A stretch of DNA of 64,000 nt from Cordia subcordata. Lineage: Eukaryota > Streptophyta > Magnoliopsida > Boraginales > Cordiaceae. The DNA lies in assembly GCA_028554755.1 (NCBI GenBank), contig JAPTOF010000012.1, positions 3,823,001 to 3,887,000 of the forward strand. Direction: 5' to 3'. Below, piece by piece: positions 35,447 through 48,501 of the stretch. The first letter of the stretch is position 1. Every line of letters begins with the position of its first letter. The notes below the pieces were generated by a model that saw nothing but the letters and a program-made list of their open reading frames with translations, was not told the DNA's origin and did not search any database. A program made the translations under genes and the position numbers.

Positions 35447-35592
35447 ATGGAACTTTTAATTTGAATGTTACAATTGTATTACGTTGTGCAATTTTCCTAC
35501 TAGCTAGTATATGCTCATGGAAAGTGTTGAATTGCGCTAGGCCCATGAAGCTAGAGAAGTGCCTCCGAAAACAAGGTGTAAGCAGAAAATAG
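35447..35592 (+). pseudogene. Orphan CYP72A exon-1 relic on the plus strand, unit 1
   Basis: In the plus frame the sequence reads SWKVLNCARPMKLEKCLRKQG (about 35517-35576), matching the first-exon stretch [19 protein letters not shown] of G6 with a 6-base deletion over WVWI. An ATG with MELLI at 35447 resembles the G6 start MELFHI, with a frameshift between them. The fragment stops after QGVSRK. No later exon follows. It is antisense to every P450 gene in the array and most like the G6/G7 group. Confidence 0.75.
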
Positions 35593-37384
35593 CTTCGGAT
35601 ACTTCGTATTAATAGTTATCTCATAGAATATGAGAGAAATTTTAACCATTTACATATACATTATATTATCTCCACCATCTATAATAATTAAATTTCAAAA
35701 AGAACAAAATAAATTCTTTAAAATGCTTTTTTTCTCCAATTACCACCACTCTTTTTGGGATTTCTTTTTTTTTTTTTTGGCTGGAGAATTAACAAGAAAA
35801 GAAGTGTCTAAGTACCTTTGAATCTTTTTGCTTAGATTTTGTTTTCTTCCTTCTTTTTTTTTTCTTTCTGCTGCTTTTGGTGTTGAAAAATGATTCCTTA
35901 ATTGCATAGGGCAAAATGCATTTTACTCCCTCATGTTTTGCTAAAGTCATATTAAACCTCTTATGATTTCAAAACTCGCTAATACCCTAATATGTTATAA
36001 AGAATGTTGTATAATTACTCCAAAGTTTAAGAATTTTGTGAAATATTCTTCATAGTACAGATATTTGTGAGTTTTGAAATATAAAAAGTTTTATATAATT
36101 TTGACAAAATATAAGGAGTAAAAATGCAATTTACTCTTAAGATTGTGGTGCAAAATAAAAGATGTGTGTCTTAGTAAAAATTGTATTTCTCACTGTTAGA
36201 GGCAGGGGCGGAGGTGCGGAGCTAGAAGGACCCCCCCCCCCCGAGCTCCAAAAGAAATTTCACATATATATATATGTATATATATATATATATGTATGTA
36301 TGTAAATGTATTGTATTAAAAGTGGTGGGGGGGGGGGAAATTTGGCCCCCCCAAAATTTTTTATTTGTTTGTGTGATCTTGCGCCCAAGTTTAGCACATT
36401 AATCATCAAATAAAACATTTTATTATGTTCAATTTATTTAATTTTTTTAGCAAGACTATTTTATTTTAAATTTTTTCTTAATATCTTTTTGTTGTTGTTA
36501 GTAGGTGAACATTTTAAGGTGCAAGACAAATATAATGACTAAAAGTTATTTGTTTCAAATAGTCATCATAATACTTTTTATTTTTCAGTTTGAAAATTTG
36601 AATTCTTGTTGTGATATTTTTGTGAGTTTTTTTTTGGTCTATTTAAAATGATATTTAAATAGTCAAATCTTTGCATTAGATAGGTAACTTAATTGAGTGG
36701 ATAAAATTTTATGAATGCTTAATTTATTTTTTTGTTTAGGCAATTTTTGACTTTTAGAAAAGGATAATTTATTTTAGGTATACATTATTAATTAATGACT
36801 AATTTTTTTATATAAAAAAGAACTTTTTTAATGCAAAAAAAAAATCTAATAAGCATTTGGAGCCTTTTTTTGAAAAAATAAAACTCTTCAAAAAAAAAAA
36901 CTTTTTTGAGAATTATAAAAAAATGTACATTTTGTAAGCCAATCCAAATGGGACCTTAAAATCTTTAACAAAATTTCAAAGGGTTGAATATAATATTATG
37001 CACCTAATCACCTTAACTTTTAAAAGATAACTTTGTTTTCTATATAAAAAAGGTTGTCATGTTCATGTAAATACAAAAATGAATTTTTCTATTTAAAAAA
37101 GTTCAATTTCATTAACTTAATCAGCTGTTTAATTTCATTAACTTAATCAGTTGTCCAACCATGCAAAAGAATTATTGTGAAATCTTTTTGGGGGACAATG
37201 AAGTTATGCTAATCTTAATCTTACATTTGACGGGAATTAGCCTTGTAAGAGTTTGTATATTTTCAGAAATGCGTGTAAAGAAGAACGTAAAAGATATTTT
37301 TTCTACAATGGAAACCCCTTATATAAACTTAAAATATGCATACCAAATAGTTACGTCATTTCCTCTAAATAGACACCTTTTCCT

Positions 37385-38134
37385 CTAAATATAACACGTC
37401 ATCTTTCACATTAATACTCATGGTCCTATATGGCTGCCATATGATGACCATCTTTTCTTAATGATAGTAACTCCAAAGAAAAATGTAGGGTGCTGTTTCA
37501 AAATAGCAACTCTTGTCTTATAGATGACATATTCTTTTCGTTGTATTTCATACTCATACAAATCCAGCAGAAACTAAACTGATATGGTAACTTTCATGTA
37601 AGAATATATCTTGATCTTGCATTCAGAGTCCAATTTTCAAGGCTGATAAAATATTTTATTCCCGTTTAACTCAAAGCAAATACAAATGTACTTTTAAAAT
37701 GAGCTACTTCTCCAGCCACTAGAATGGAGATGGAGACAGGAACGGGATCCACCAGAGTTTGAAAGATTTTCGGACCAACTTATCCAAAAATAAAGGTTTT
37801 CAGGACCACCAGTATAGCAAAAAAAGTTGGTAACCTATATACTGATAAATAAATCCCATAATTTAATGTATGTCACGGTTCATATTCTAGATCAGATAAC
37901 GACCAGACAATATTTGCGACCGAAAGTTAATAAGTCCAAATTTTGGATCCTTAGTTACACAAGAATCCAACCATTCCAGATATCCTTAGAGGGCAAGAAC
38001 AGAAAACAAGAACTGAAATGCTAAAGTAACTGACATAACCTAGTTTAGGACAAATGGCTTTAGGTTAGAGAAATAATTGAACTAGCGAAGAGGTAATAAA
38101 TTCTACTCAAGCTCTGAAAAGTTTTGGTATAACA

Positions 38135-38169
<35 letters not shown>

Positions 38170-38343
38170 CATTCTCTTACTATTAGAGACAAAATTTGTA
38201 ACATTGTATAAGAAACTTAAGCTGCAATTTCACAAAGAAACATAACATGCGATAAGAAAATAATTCTAAGTCAAGCACACGATACGAAGAACTAAATTCT
38301 TACTAGGTAGAATAAATTCGATGACTTTCAAGAGATCTCCAAC
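37385..38343. other. Spacer between unit 1 and G5
   Basis: Common array spacer, close to 19580-20533. It includes an interrupted TA/CA microsatellite at about 38138-38170. No gene is seen. Confidence 0.6.
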
Positions 38344-41300
38344 CTACAGTTTGCGCAAGATCAAGTGAGCACCATACTGAGGTTGAAGAGTAGGCATAAC
38401 ATAAGGAGCATGAGCATAGGATGGTGATAGATCAAATGAGAAGTGTTGCAGAATCATTGACAATGACAATTTTGCTTCTAGCAAGGCAAAGGCTTGTCCA
38501 ATGCAAATTCGAGGTCCCCATCCAAATGGAAAATATGTGACCTTGCCTTTTGTAGCCTTTGACACTCCTTCGCTGAACCTCTCCGGCCTAAACTCCTTTA
38601 CATCAGGACCCCATATCTCAGGGTCATGATGCAGCAAGATTGCTGACAACCGGATCTGCACTCCAGCAGGTAGAGATATTTTCCCTAACTTGATATCTTC
38701 AAGAGATCTTCGACCAATTCCGTTAACTGGTGGATATAGCCTCAAAACCTCATACAGAATAATTGTGACCTGTGATAAAAGTTCTCATAATTAGTCTCAT
38801 TTATGGGTTAGTAATAACTTTTTCCCAAAGATACTAATTAGACAAGAGAAAACTTAAAAATGGAGATGACGCATTACAAAATTCTTTTTTCGGCATAAAA
38901 GGACTCAATTTCCCATGCAGTCCTATGTCAATGTGCATATTTTGTTTTACCAAGTAAATCGAACAATTTGGTAAAGATTCATACTTCCATCAAGATAATT
39001 CCAGAAGCACAAGACATGGTCAAGAGTATAGGGGAGACTATTGTTTATAATGCAATCAGCAGTTAGGGAAATACTCACAATTTTCAGGTGATTTAGTTCA
39101 TCATAACCAGGTTTCTCATGTCCGAAAGCTTGTAAAACCTCTTCTCTAGCACGTGTCTGCCACTCTGGATGTTTACTCAATAAAACCATTGTCCACAAAA
39201 GCAAAGATGAAGTAGTCTCCTGCCCAGCAAAATAGAATAGTTTGCACTCTTCAATGACTTCTTGGATGCTCATGCCACAACTTTTATTTCCGTGTTCCTC
39301 AATTTCTTTGAAATTGGATTCCAGTAAGATACCCAATAAATCATCATTTCTGGCTTCCCCTGCTTTCATTGCCTTAACTCTTTTATCAATAATACATTTA
39401 ATCGAAGCTTGAACTTCCTTTGCAATTTCCTTCATTCTTCTGTTCTTCTTAGTTGGTAAGAATCTGCAGACAGTTACATGTAACATAAAGTTAAAGCTGC
39501 TGAGCATTGAATAATGCTGTGAACTTGTCTAGCTGAATATATAAGTCAACAAATTGTGACTGCAAAAGTTTTCATCTAGAAAGTGATGAAACAAGAGAAG
39601 TATGGACAGAATAGGAAAGACACAATAGATGACTTACCTCAATCCAGGGATATATATTGACCTCAGAGCCCACATGAAATGCTGAGCCTGTTCCCTTTGC
39701 AGTTCAAATATCTTTCTTCCTTCTTCATAGTTACTTCCAAATGCTGTACGCGAAATTGCATCGCTACTAAACATTTGAAGGTAAGGCCAAACATCCAACT
39801 CACAAGATCCATTTGGTGAAGCAACCTCCTCCCATTTGCTTAACATTTCGGTACAACTGACATAAAAAGCAGGTAGCATATGCTATACAGGGAAAAAAAA
39901 AAAGGGAACAAAAACGATACAAAGTTACCTCATCAGCTAAGAAATTTTCAACTTCTTATGATATTATATAGGAATTTAGAAACTAGAAAAATCAACAAAC
40001 TTAAGATGATTAAAATATGATAAGTGTAAATAACTATAGGAGCGATGTCAAAGTGTACCTTCAACCTCTCCAGATGGAAAGCTGGATTTATGATTTTTCT
40101 GTGTTTGGCCCATTTGTCTTCCTCATGGCTGACTAGTCCTTGCAAGAGCAATTTTGAAAGAGGATTAGCACGAGGCTTCTGAAACTGATAATTCTTTACC
40201 ATGACTTCCTTTATAATTTCGGGATCCATGATGAGCACCACCGGTCGAGGCCCGAACCATATGAATGAGTTTTTACCTGCAGGTTTTGACTAATTGAATT
40301 AACTATAAACCTATTACCTACACATTATTCTACAGATAAAGAATTGTACGCAGGATATGAAGCTAAATCAAAATGTAGAACACATGGTCATCTGAACCCA
40401 TCTGTTACATTTGTGGATTTCTTAGGATAATCCAACCATGGTATATCATCTTCTCGACTATAACTTCTATGGTATTAAGAAAAGTAATAAAACTGGACTT
40501 GATTAAACGGGGGGCAGGATGCTCTTGTGGACAAGTCTTATTATTATGTTCATTGAATACACTACACAACTTAAACTTGGGAAGAAACCTCCAACTTATC
40601 TTCAGAAACTTTGGAACTAAACAAGTTCTATTGCATATTGCATATCTTTCATTAGCCTAAAAGTTTAAAATAATTAAGCCCCTGAAATTTTGAAGATCTC
40701 AATTATCTTCCTAGTATTTATATTATTTGTTTTTAGTTAAACACCTAAAATATGCTCACTGTCCTAAGCTGTTCGGACAAAAGCAAAAAGGCTCAACTAC
40801 GCGCCTAGCAACAGAATCTAACCAACTAGCCTAAACACCTACAATTAACATAAACTGAACACAAATCTCTCACGCAGAATCTGATATGGGATGAGACGCG
40901 ACAACTCACAACACTCTAATCTGCAATAAATGATGAAGCAAAGATTTCCTAAAACATGCAAAACTTCTCAGCTGTCTTGACAAGAAGGCAAAAAGCGACA
41001 ACTACACGCTTACCAATCACATTCTAATTAACTAGCTTAAAATCCCTAGACTCATAACAACAGTGACAGTACAATCCATGTCATCGTAAACTGGATTCAA
41101 ATCTCAGAATTCGATACGGGAGGGGCCGTTACAACTCGTGAACGCTCTAATCAGCAATAAATTATGAAGCAAAGATTTCCTGAAACATACCATACTTCTC
41201 GAGAGTCTCGACCAAAAAGGGTTGCACCCTGGGCAAGATATCATCAGAGAAGCTGATTGGCTTAGACGTGGCTTCGCCCATCATCTTTTTCATCTCTTTC

Positions 41301-41464
41301 AAGTCTCCGTACAATACCCTGTATGAGCTCCCACTCAAACCTTGCTTTCTGAGGATCCACTCAAGCTTCTTGGGCCTCAACCACACCCAATCCAACACCC
41401 TCCATGCCAATATCAGAAAAGCAGCACAACATGCTGCAGTTAAGTAGCTTGTAAGCATCTCCAT
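38344..41464 (-). CDS. CYP72A: G5: intact CYP72A-type cytochrome P450 (515 aa)
   Basis: Exons 41464-41191, 40276-40059, 39882-39638, 39463-39079 and 38769-38344 join to 515 codons plus TAG, all with GT/AG junctions. The start is the first ATG of [13 protein letters not shown], which opens the ER anchor. Features in order are the anchor (residues 1-25), [39 protein letters not shown] (I-helix Thr), [11 protein letters not shown] (ExxR), RPERF and [16 protein letters not shown] (heme Cys). Exon 5 opens VTII where the other six genes have Met after VT, a harmless change. It is the intact partner of G4, from which it differs mainly in exons 1 and 5. The role is oxidation of an unidentified, probably terpenoid, substrate with electrons from cytochrome P450 reductase. 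Intron 1 carries the duplicated exon-1 end described for G4. Confidence 0.94.
40905..41215 (-). repeat. Duplicated exon 1/donor segment in G5 intron 1
   Basis: Same arrangement as in G4: the real donor region at about 41140-41215 and a copy at about 40907-40985 with a destroyed donor (ACATGCAAAACTT). The intervening sequence contains remnants ending GGGGCCGTTACAA of the TGTAAC repeat family. Confidence 0.7.
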
Positions 41465-41554
41465 TTTTGCTGTTTATGATGACTTATTAGTTGATGAACT
41501 TCTACTTATATGTAGTAAAATGGAGCTTTGATTTTGGAACCGTTCCTGGACGTC

Positions 41555-41562
41555 TATATATA
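41555..41562 (-). promoter_or_regulatory. Probable TATA box of G5
   Basis: TATATATA in the context GCTATATATAGACG (minus strand), 91 bases upstream of the start codon at 41464. Confidence 0.65.
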
Positions 41563-41649
41563 GCAGTAGAGAAGCCAATCACAAATTATCTTTGTGAAGA
41601 AAGCATATATATCTATCCGTCAATGTATATTAAAATTGAAAAGATATCA

Positions 41650-42455
41650 CGTTACGTTTGATACGGTAGAATAGTCAAGAATAAAAAGATAATTCCCGTT
41701 TCTTATTTCCCTTATGTTTGGTAAGATTAATTGAATGCAGAAAGTTCATTTTTATAGAATAACTTTTTTCAAAAAAAAAGTTAAAAAATTTATTCTTTAA
41801 TCAAATTTAAAGAATGAGTATTTCAACTTAAATAGAAATAATTAAAAAATATAATATAACAAAAATAATTTATTTTTCATTTATTATTGAACAAATTCTC
41901 AATATTTATCTAAAATTAAAAATATAAAAAGTTAAAATTTTAAATTAAAAAGTAAACATTTAAAAAACTAAAATAAACTTGTATCTGTCATTTTTTACTC
42001 ATTTCAGTTAGAAGACATATGTATTTTTCTCTCATTTTTACTCTTTTCAGTTAGAATACATATGTATTTTTATTGGAAAGTTAACTTTTATCTCTTAATT
42101 ATGTTAAAAAATAAATTAATTAAAATATGGTGTTAAAATAAAAAATGATAGAATAAATAATGCTATGTTTTATTGTCGATTAAATAACTAACAAAGTATT
42201 TTCATAAATAAACTTAAATGTATACCAAGTCACGAACATGTGTATTTTTATTAATAGAATAAATCTTCTTTCAATTCTAACTTATTAAAATAACCTTACT
42301 ACACGGACGAAATAAAATAAGCATTTCACTCTACCTTTATTACAATTTTAACTAAACATAAGAAAAAAAAATAGTGTTCTATGAGTATTCTGCCTTAAAC
42401 TCTATTCTGCCCTAAATAATGATTCTTTTCTAAACTATTCTATCATACCAAATGA
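41650..42455. mobile_element. TIR element inserted in unit 2
   Basis: Unit 1 reads straight through here (near 24108: GAAAAGACACAAGAG), whereas unit 2 has about 800 extra bases. The ends CGTTTGATACGGTAGAATAG and CTATTCTATCATACCAAATG are inverted copies. The interior is AT-rich and non-coding. The exact target duplication is unclear, so boundaries are good to a few bases only. Confidence 0.6.
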
Positions 42456-43180
42456 GTCACAAGAGTTTAATATATTAATATTGGAAATATGCCATAATTT
42501 GATTCATTATTATTATTATTATTTTGTGGAATAATAAGTATGCGTGAATTTTGATACTTTTTTATTTTTAGAATATAAATAAAATTCTTGTAATACTTTT
42601 AATCATTATACATGAATCAAAATGGAATGTAACAAGTATTAGAGTGCATTGACTTGCTCCCTTCATAAATTAAGTGTTGCCACTGTGATGATGCATTGTG
42701 TTATATCAATATTTTCTAGACTTTTGTTCAGTTATGGCAACAAATATGTTCGCAAAAGGTGTTCAGATAATAATTTAAATGATTAAAATTATTTTTATCA
42801 AAAGTAATAAATTGTAGATCCCTAAGACGTCCTATAATTAACACTAGTCTGAATAACGAAATTCCTTTTATTGTAAGGACTAATAATGCATGATAAATTA
42901 GAGATAAAGATAGTGTCTTTGGTTTTTGTGATATTATCAGTGCCATAGCAATACATACATATATAATTTTTTTGTTACAAACCTCCCGTCTCCCATAAAA
43001 TTGAACCAAAGATCTCACATCAGACAAGATAGATTTAATCTCTTGAACTATCTTTTTATCCTATTCATATATAATTAATTATAAACATTGAGAGAAAAGG
43101 AATAAAAAATAATAAACTTCAAAAACTATGGTGATAAAGACCAAGAAAGAGCTAACGTTGCTCACTATAAAGGTTGGTGT

Positions 43181-43411
43181 GACCGGTGCCCTGACGCATT
43201 GGAAATGGTTGCTTGTCCACGATCACTACCACATCTTCCAATTTTGCTTGTCCTTGTGACCGATGCCATGACGCATTGGAAATGGTTGCTTGTCCACGAT
43301 CATTAACACATCTTCCAATTTTGCGTGTCCTTGTGACCGTTGCCATGACGCATTGGAAATGGTTGCTTTTCCACGATCATTAACACATCTTCCAATTTTG
43401 CTTGTCCTTTA
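43181..43411. repeat. 77-bp tandem repeat, three copies
   Basis: Units start at 43181, 43258 and 43335 (GACCGGTGCC, GACCGATGCC, GACCGTTGCC) and match along their whole length. Unit 1 has one copy at about 24886-24962. The repeat is not a multiple of three, which argues against a coding role. Confidence 0.9.
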
Positions 43412-43669
43412 GTTTGTGGCATGACCATAACGTCTTATCGAAACCATAGTCCTTGTGTCTTAATTTCCACGCTTGCAAAAAATGCAAACCTTCTAGAAAA
43501 CATGAAATTCTACGAAAAAAGGGCATCATTACATGCCACTATCTTTTGATTTCTTATGATTTTTGTAACGGTTTTTCTTCTTGATTTTTTTGTGAGATTT
43601 GTATTTTGTATATATTTTATAATAATTTGAATTTATTATTATTATTATCATAAATTTAAATATTTTGAA

Positions 43670-43945
43670 TCGATTAATTAGACTCAATATAATAATAAAT
43701 TAATAATTAGACTTGAACCGTAATAATTTTTATTTAATTTCACCGATAATTGACAAAAGAATTAGCTCCGCAAACAAAGATTGGCAAAATAATTAATTCA
43801 ATAGTTATCCACGCCAAAACAATGCTGAACTTTGACAAAAGCAAAAAGATTACTGAACCAATGGCTGAACAACCAATTACCAACTAATCGGAAATTCTCC
43901 AAGCCAGTAAATTGACCAGTAACCTAGAGAGCGACAGTATGTTTG
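43670..43945. other. Segment present only in unit 2
   Basis: About 270 bases with no counterpart in unit 1 (compare 25205-25240). No terminal repeats or coding are seen. It could be an insertion here or a deletion in unit 1. Confidence 0.45.
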
Positions 43946-44689
43946 ACTAAGCTTATTTGGGACTTGTAAGCTGCAATAATAAAAGCATATAAAGTGGGTT
44001 TTTCTTAAGAACTTATAAAATTATAAAATAAGTGGGACCACACAAGCTAAGAGATAATTGAGTGGTTTATAAGCACTTTTGACTTTTCCCTAGTCCTCTT
44101 GTGGTAACCTCTTCTTCTCCCGCGCATCATGTGTGCGGTAAGTTGGTGCCATCTGTGCGAACTTATGGGACCCACCCATCGTCCCTCGTGTAGGGAATAG
44201 ACTTACATAAAAAATGTATAAAACAATAATTCCAAATTTTCTATTTACTTTCCTCTAAATTTTCAAAGCACCATGTATTATTACGTGACATACACAATAA
44301 AATATTCTAAAAGATCACACAAGCTTCTTTTGCAAGCTTTCAATCAACAGTTTCTTTTTTTTTTTTTAAATTTCTTTTAGTTAACAACTTCTTTTTAAAT
44401 TAACAATTTTTCTCTGCAATTGAAAAGAACTTTCCTATTTAAAACTTTTCATGCCACTTCTTCAATATACCTTATCTTACACTTTAATTATAAATTGATT
44501 AATCAAATTAAGCTATTTTAAAATTAATCATATAATAAATTACTTATATAAACTAATAATATTTAAAGTATATCAAACTCATGTATCACACAGGTCACAT
44601 ACTAGTGAATTATTAATCTAGTTGCATAAGATTGTTTAAAGATGACTTACTATGTACTAATCTTGATACTCTATCTTTTGCATTCAGTA

Positions 44690-44717
44690 TTTATTTGGAT
44701 TGACTTTCTTTCAAATT

Positions 44718-44762
<45 letters not shown>

Positions 44763-44980
44763 AGTATCTTTTTAAGAAGTTAAGGTTTTTAGAATTTGAA
44801 AAAAGTATTTTTTTTAGAAAAAGAAAATATTTCTACTTCTTGGGAAAAAAAATCAAATTTGAGTATTTTCCAAAATTTTAATTTTTAAGAATCAAATTAA
44901 ATACTTATTGTAAAGACAATATGTTTTTCAAAAAAAAAAAAGTACTTCTTTTATGGAAAAAAAAATTTCTAAATGAGCCC
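44690..44980. mobile_element. PIF/Harbinger-like MITE, unit 2 copy
   Basis: Counterpart of 32958-33242. The arms are ATTTGGATTGACTTTC and AAATTTCTAAATGAGCCC. A (TA)n run at about 44724-44750 is specific to this copy. Confidence 0.5.
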
Positions 44981-45289
44981 TAAAGACAAGCTATCACTCT
45001 TCCAATTGTTTTTTCTTTTCTTTTCTCTTCTTTTTTCTTTTTTGATAGAGGACCTGGCATTGCAGTTATGGATTTGCATTGACATATTCAATTCGCACTG
45101 TAAATGTATTAATGTTACTTTCTTGGCATCAACGAGTAACAAATACTTGTGTTTTCATCATATTAGACTGTAAATGGTGTTACCAAATTTAATTTGGATG
45201 AAAAATTATCATAATTTAACATCCCATCGCTCCTCAAAATGTACTTGGAATAAATAAATAAAAAAGAAAAAGAAAGATATTAGCAAAAT

Positions 45290-46022
45290 GGGAGAATGCC
45301 ATTTCCCCCATGAGTTATAGTATAAATCATAAAGTCTTACTTTTACTCATTTCCCCCCGTGATATTAAGTTATACCAAACAATGCCTTATCTTAATTATT
45401 CTTTTAGTTTTTGTTTTATGTTTTGAAATTGTTAGTTCATTTATATATAAAAAAAATATTCTTTGAGTTAAAAAATTATTTCGATATATAAACACACATA
45501 GATATATATGTAAAAGAAGATTTTTTTTATTTATTTCTTAATTTTGTACAATAATTTTTGTTTTTTATTTTTTTATTTTTTATTTTAAATAGTTAGTTGA
45601 TGGAAAATAGAATGCGCCGGCTAGGATTGAAAATAACGTTTCAATTTGAGATGTACATATATTAAAAAAATCATTTGAGAATGAATTAAATTTTCTCTAA
45701 TGTGTATCGGACAATTTTTTAAAATGAGTAGTTTTTCATCTTTTTCTTCTTACTTCGAAATTATTTTTTTTATTTTTTATTTTATTATTGACTCATTTAT
45801 TGAATAATTTTATTAATTTTTTTTGTCTATTACTTTTCTTTTTCTTCTTCTTTTCTTTTCTGGATTATAAAAATTTTAAAAAAGAAAGATTAAGATGCCT
45901 TTAATTAATATAAGGCTTTGTTTGGCAAGATTAAAGTCATGAGGGATTATGGGTAAAAATAAAACTTTATGGGGGAGTTTGGGATTTATGCTACAACTCA
46001 TGGGAGAAAATGACTTTCTCCC
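45290..46022. mobile_element. Short non-autonomous MULE-like TIR element, 733 bp
   Basis: The ends GGGAGAATGCCATTTCCCCC and the reverse complement of the right end, GGGAGAAAGTCATTTTCTCC, begin inverted repeats that stay alignable for over 100 bases. It is flanked by TTAGCAAAAT at 45280-45289 and 46023-46032. Unit 1 shows the undisturbed site once (near 33550: GATATTAGCAAAATTATTCC). The interior has no gene. Confidence 0.85.
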
Positions 46023-46287
46023 TTAGCAAAATTATTCCACCCTCTCCCAATTTTTTAATCTTCGGATAACTTGCATACTATAGTTTCTTATGGCTTCAAT
46101 CTCTTATACTAACTTTAACTTAAATAAAATTAGTTTTTTCATATTTTGTATTTTATACTAATTAATGTATTTTTAATTAATGGACAACAAATTTAGGCAT
46201 TAATTTTTAAAATTTTCTAGTTTTAACAATTAATGGATTAATTATTAAATTTCCAATCTATCAATATTTCAAGAATTAAATATGTTA

Positions 46288-46642
46288 GACTCTATTTGTT
46301 TCGTAGAAATCATTTTCTTGAAAAATGTTTTTTGCATTTTCCTATGATATCTGCCAAAAATAACAAAGTCAAAAAAAATTTTCTTTTTTCCACACACTTA
46401 TCAAATCCAAGTGCTAAGAGGCCGGGGGTGGGGGAGTGGGGTTCATGGGGGCTTGAGGGAACCCCCTCCACCAGCGCATATAAATATATTTTTTGGTGTT
46501 ATTAAAAAATATTTTTTTAATGAATTTTGATATGACAATCAAACAATGGGAAATATTTTCTTAGTAAAACATTTTCTATGAAAAAATTTTTCATTAAAAA
46601 TATTTTCTAAAACGAGTTATTTTCCACAAAACAAACGGAGCC
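46288..46642. mobile_element. hAT-like TIR element, unit 2 copy
   Basis: Counterpart of 33811-34337 with the same ends (GACTCTATTTGTTTCG and ACAAACGGAGCC) but about 170 bases less interior. Confidence 0.6.
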
Positions 46643-46707
46643 TTACTGTATAAATTTTAAGTTAATAAAATATGTAACCAAGTAACTTGCACATCCAACA
46701 AATCTAA

Positions 46708-46935
46708 GGGCCCGTTTGAATTGGCTTTTTTTAAAAGTGTTTTTTTAACAACTTTTGAAAAACAGTTTTTTTTATAAGTTGAAAATTCTGGCTTTTAAAA
46801 AAAAATATTGTATTTGAGCTTTTTTAGAGTTTCAGTTTTTTTAAAGCCAAATCAAATAGTTGTTACAAATTTAATGTAACTTTTTCAGGAAAAAAAAAGT
46901 ATTTTTTCTTAAAAAAAGCCAATTCAAATAGGCCC
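46708..46935. mobile_element. PIF/Harbinger-like MITE, 228 bp
   Basis: The termini GGGCCCGTTTGAATTGGC and GCCAATTCAAATAGGCCC are near-perfect inverted repeats flanked by TAA on both sides. The unit 1 site (near 34388: CAACAAATCAAAATGGGAC) lacks it. It is the clearest member of a family with other copies at 51552, 55763, 57698 and 58340. Confidence 0.85.
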
Positions 46936-47129
46936 TAAATGGGACATTAACAACTTTCACCCAGATATTATTGTCAATCCATACACAATATTGCTTCATT
47001 AATCAGATTCATGATATAACCCTTTTGAATGAACAGGCATAGTCTTAAAAAGGATAGATGGAAATGGAATGGGAAAATAGCTATGCCAAGCTAAAGTTTA
47101 TCTTTCTAAAATAAGCAACGGAAAAAGAT

Positions 47130-48075
47130 ACCGGCAATTGACTTACCGAAACGGTAAGCTAGTTACTGTATTCAACACAACAATTTGACTTTTGAATTCA
47201 TTATGTTATCAATGCGTATACAGTGAGTGAGATACCGTAAGATGTATGTTAGAACTAATTAAGTAAGAGTAGCTCTCTAAAATATAGCAATGGCTTATTT
47301 AGAGATTAATTTTAAAAAAATATATTTTTTCTTATAAGTTCTAAACAAAGTAATATTTGAGATGCTAAAATTTATATCTTCTAGAAAAAGTTAAATATAA
47401 ACTTTTTTAAAATTTCAATTTTTTTCAAAGGCAAACCAAATACTGATTGCAAAATGAATATGTTTTTTTACAAGAAAGAGTGTTTCTTAATTAAAAAAAA
47501 AAAGTCAATGTTAATCTAAATTGGTCTTTTAACTTATCAAATATATAATGCTTATTAAAAGTACAAGTTTGAACTTATGTTCTCTTGTTAAAAATATTGT
47601 CATATTCCGGGCCAATTTAAAGAAATGACTAAAACATGCATTATAGTACTTTCATGTTTGAAAAATTGTCTGAAAACGATTTTTTCAAACATGTAAAATA
47701 AGTTAAATTGTAATAACATTGAGTATTTATATCTGACAAACTCAAAGATTTTGAGTCTAGCAAACACGACAATGGTCCACGCACCCACCATTAATTTTTT
47801 TTTTGTCACTTCCAGAAATCTTAACTTTTTTGTTAGAAAAAAAATAGAGAATGTGCATGATGATAATCAAGCATTAATGGTTACAAATACAGTATGTGAG
47901 TTACCGTTTTGGTAACTGACTTACCATATTTTTTAAATTTTGCTGACAACATGTCAATGACATACTACTATATCGATAAGTCACTTACCGAAAATGATAG
48001 ATTTAAAAATGAGCTAAAAAGTATGGTACTTTTGAAAGGAATATTTAAAATAAGGGTAGAAATAAAAAATATTCC
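47130..48075. other. Unit 2-specific DNA with inverted ends
   Basis: No counterpart in unit 1, which has different sequence at 34590-35018. A motif near 47140-47175 (GACTTACCGAAACGGTAAG, then TTACTGTAT) recurs inverted near 47890-47930 (ATACAGTATGTGAGTTACCG). This suggests a further TIR element of roughly 0.8 kb, but the limits are not settled. No gene is seen. Confidence 0.35.
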
Positions 48076-48501
48076 AAAGAAAGCAACAGGGAGAAATCTT
48101 CAAGAGGATTTGACGCTTACCTTGCCTATACGGAAATTGTGCGATTTGATTGATGGTTGAAATTTTTTAATATCCTTACTGTCGTCAAACACTATTATAG
48201 TTACAATCAACTGTTTTATTAAATTGAACCAAAAAAGATAAGATAGAAAAACAAAAAACTTGTTAATTATATTAAAGGTCCTATTTTTTCCATATCCAAA
48301 ATCAATCATTACGGACAACATCTCCTATCTTCAAATGTCGGCCATACATTTGATTGTGTTTATAGACAATTATTTAACTGTACGTGTAACAAATTAAATC
48401 GTTAGGGTAATTTTGATATAGTAAGGCAACACACAACAATATTTCAATAGTCATTCTCTTCCGTTACCATCGACTGTTTTGATGCGCCATCTTAGATGAA
48501 A

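Larger units (their letters stand above)
32528..37384. other. Unit 1 intergenic DNA, continued
   Basis: Aligns with 44270-51110 of unit 2 apart from insertions specific to each copy. It contains two MITEs, a TIR element and a P450 exon relic (listed separately), poly-C and poly-G runs near 36229 and 36327, and AT-rich sequence. Segment 37155-37385 matches part of the solo LTR at 5979-6712. I see no intact gene. Confidence 0.55.

Noticed and set aside
36229..36340. Poly-C and poly-G runs as a structured regulatory element
   Set aside because: They are homopolymer stretches in a degraded repeat; the aligned segment in unit 2 (near 50320) lacks them.
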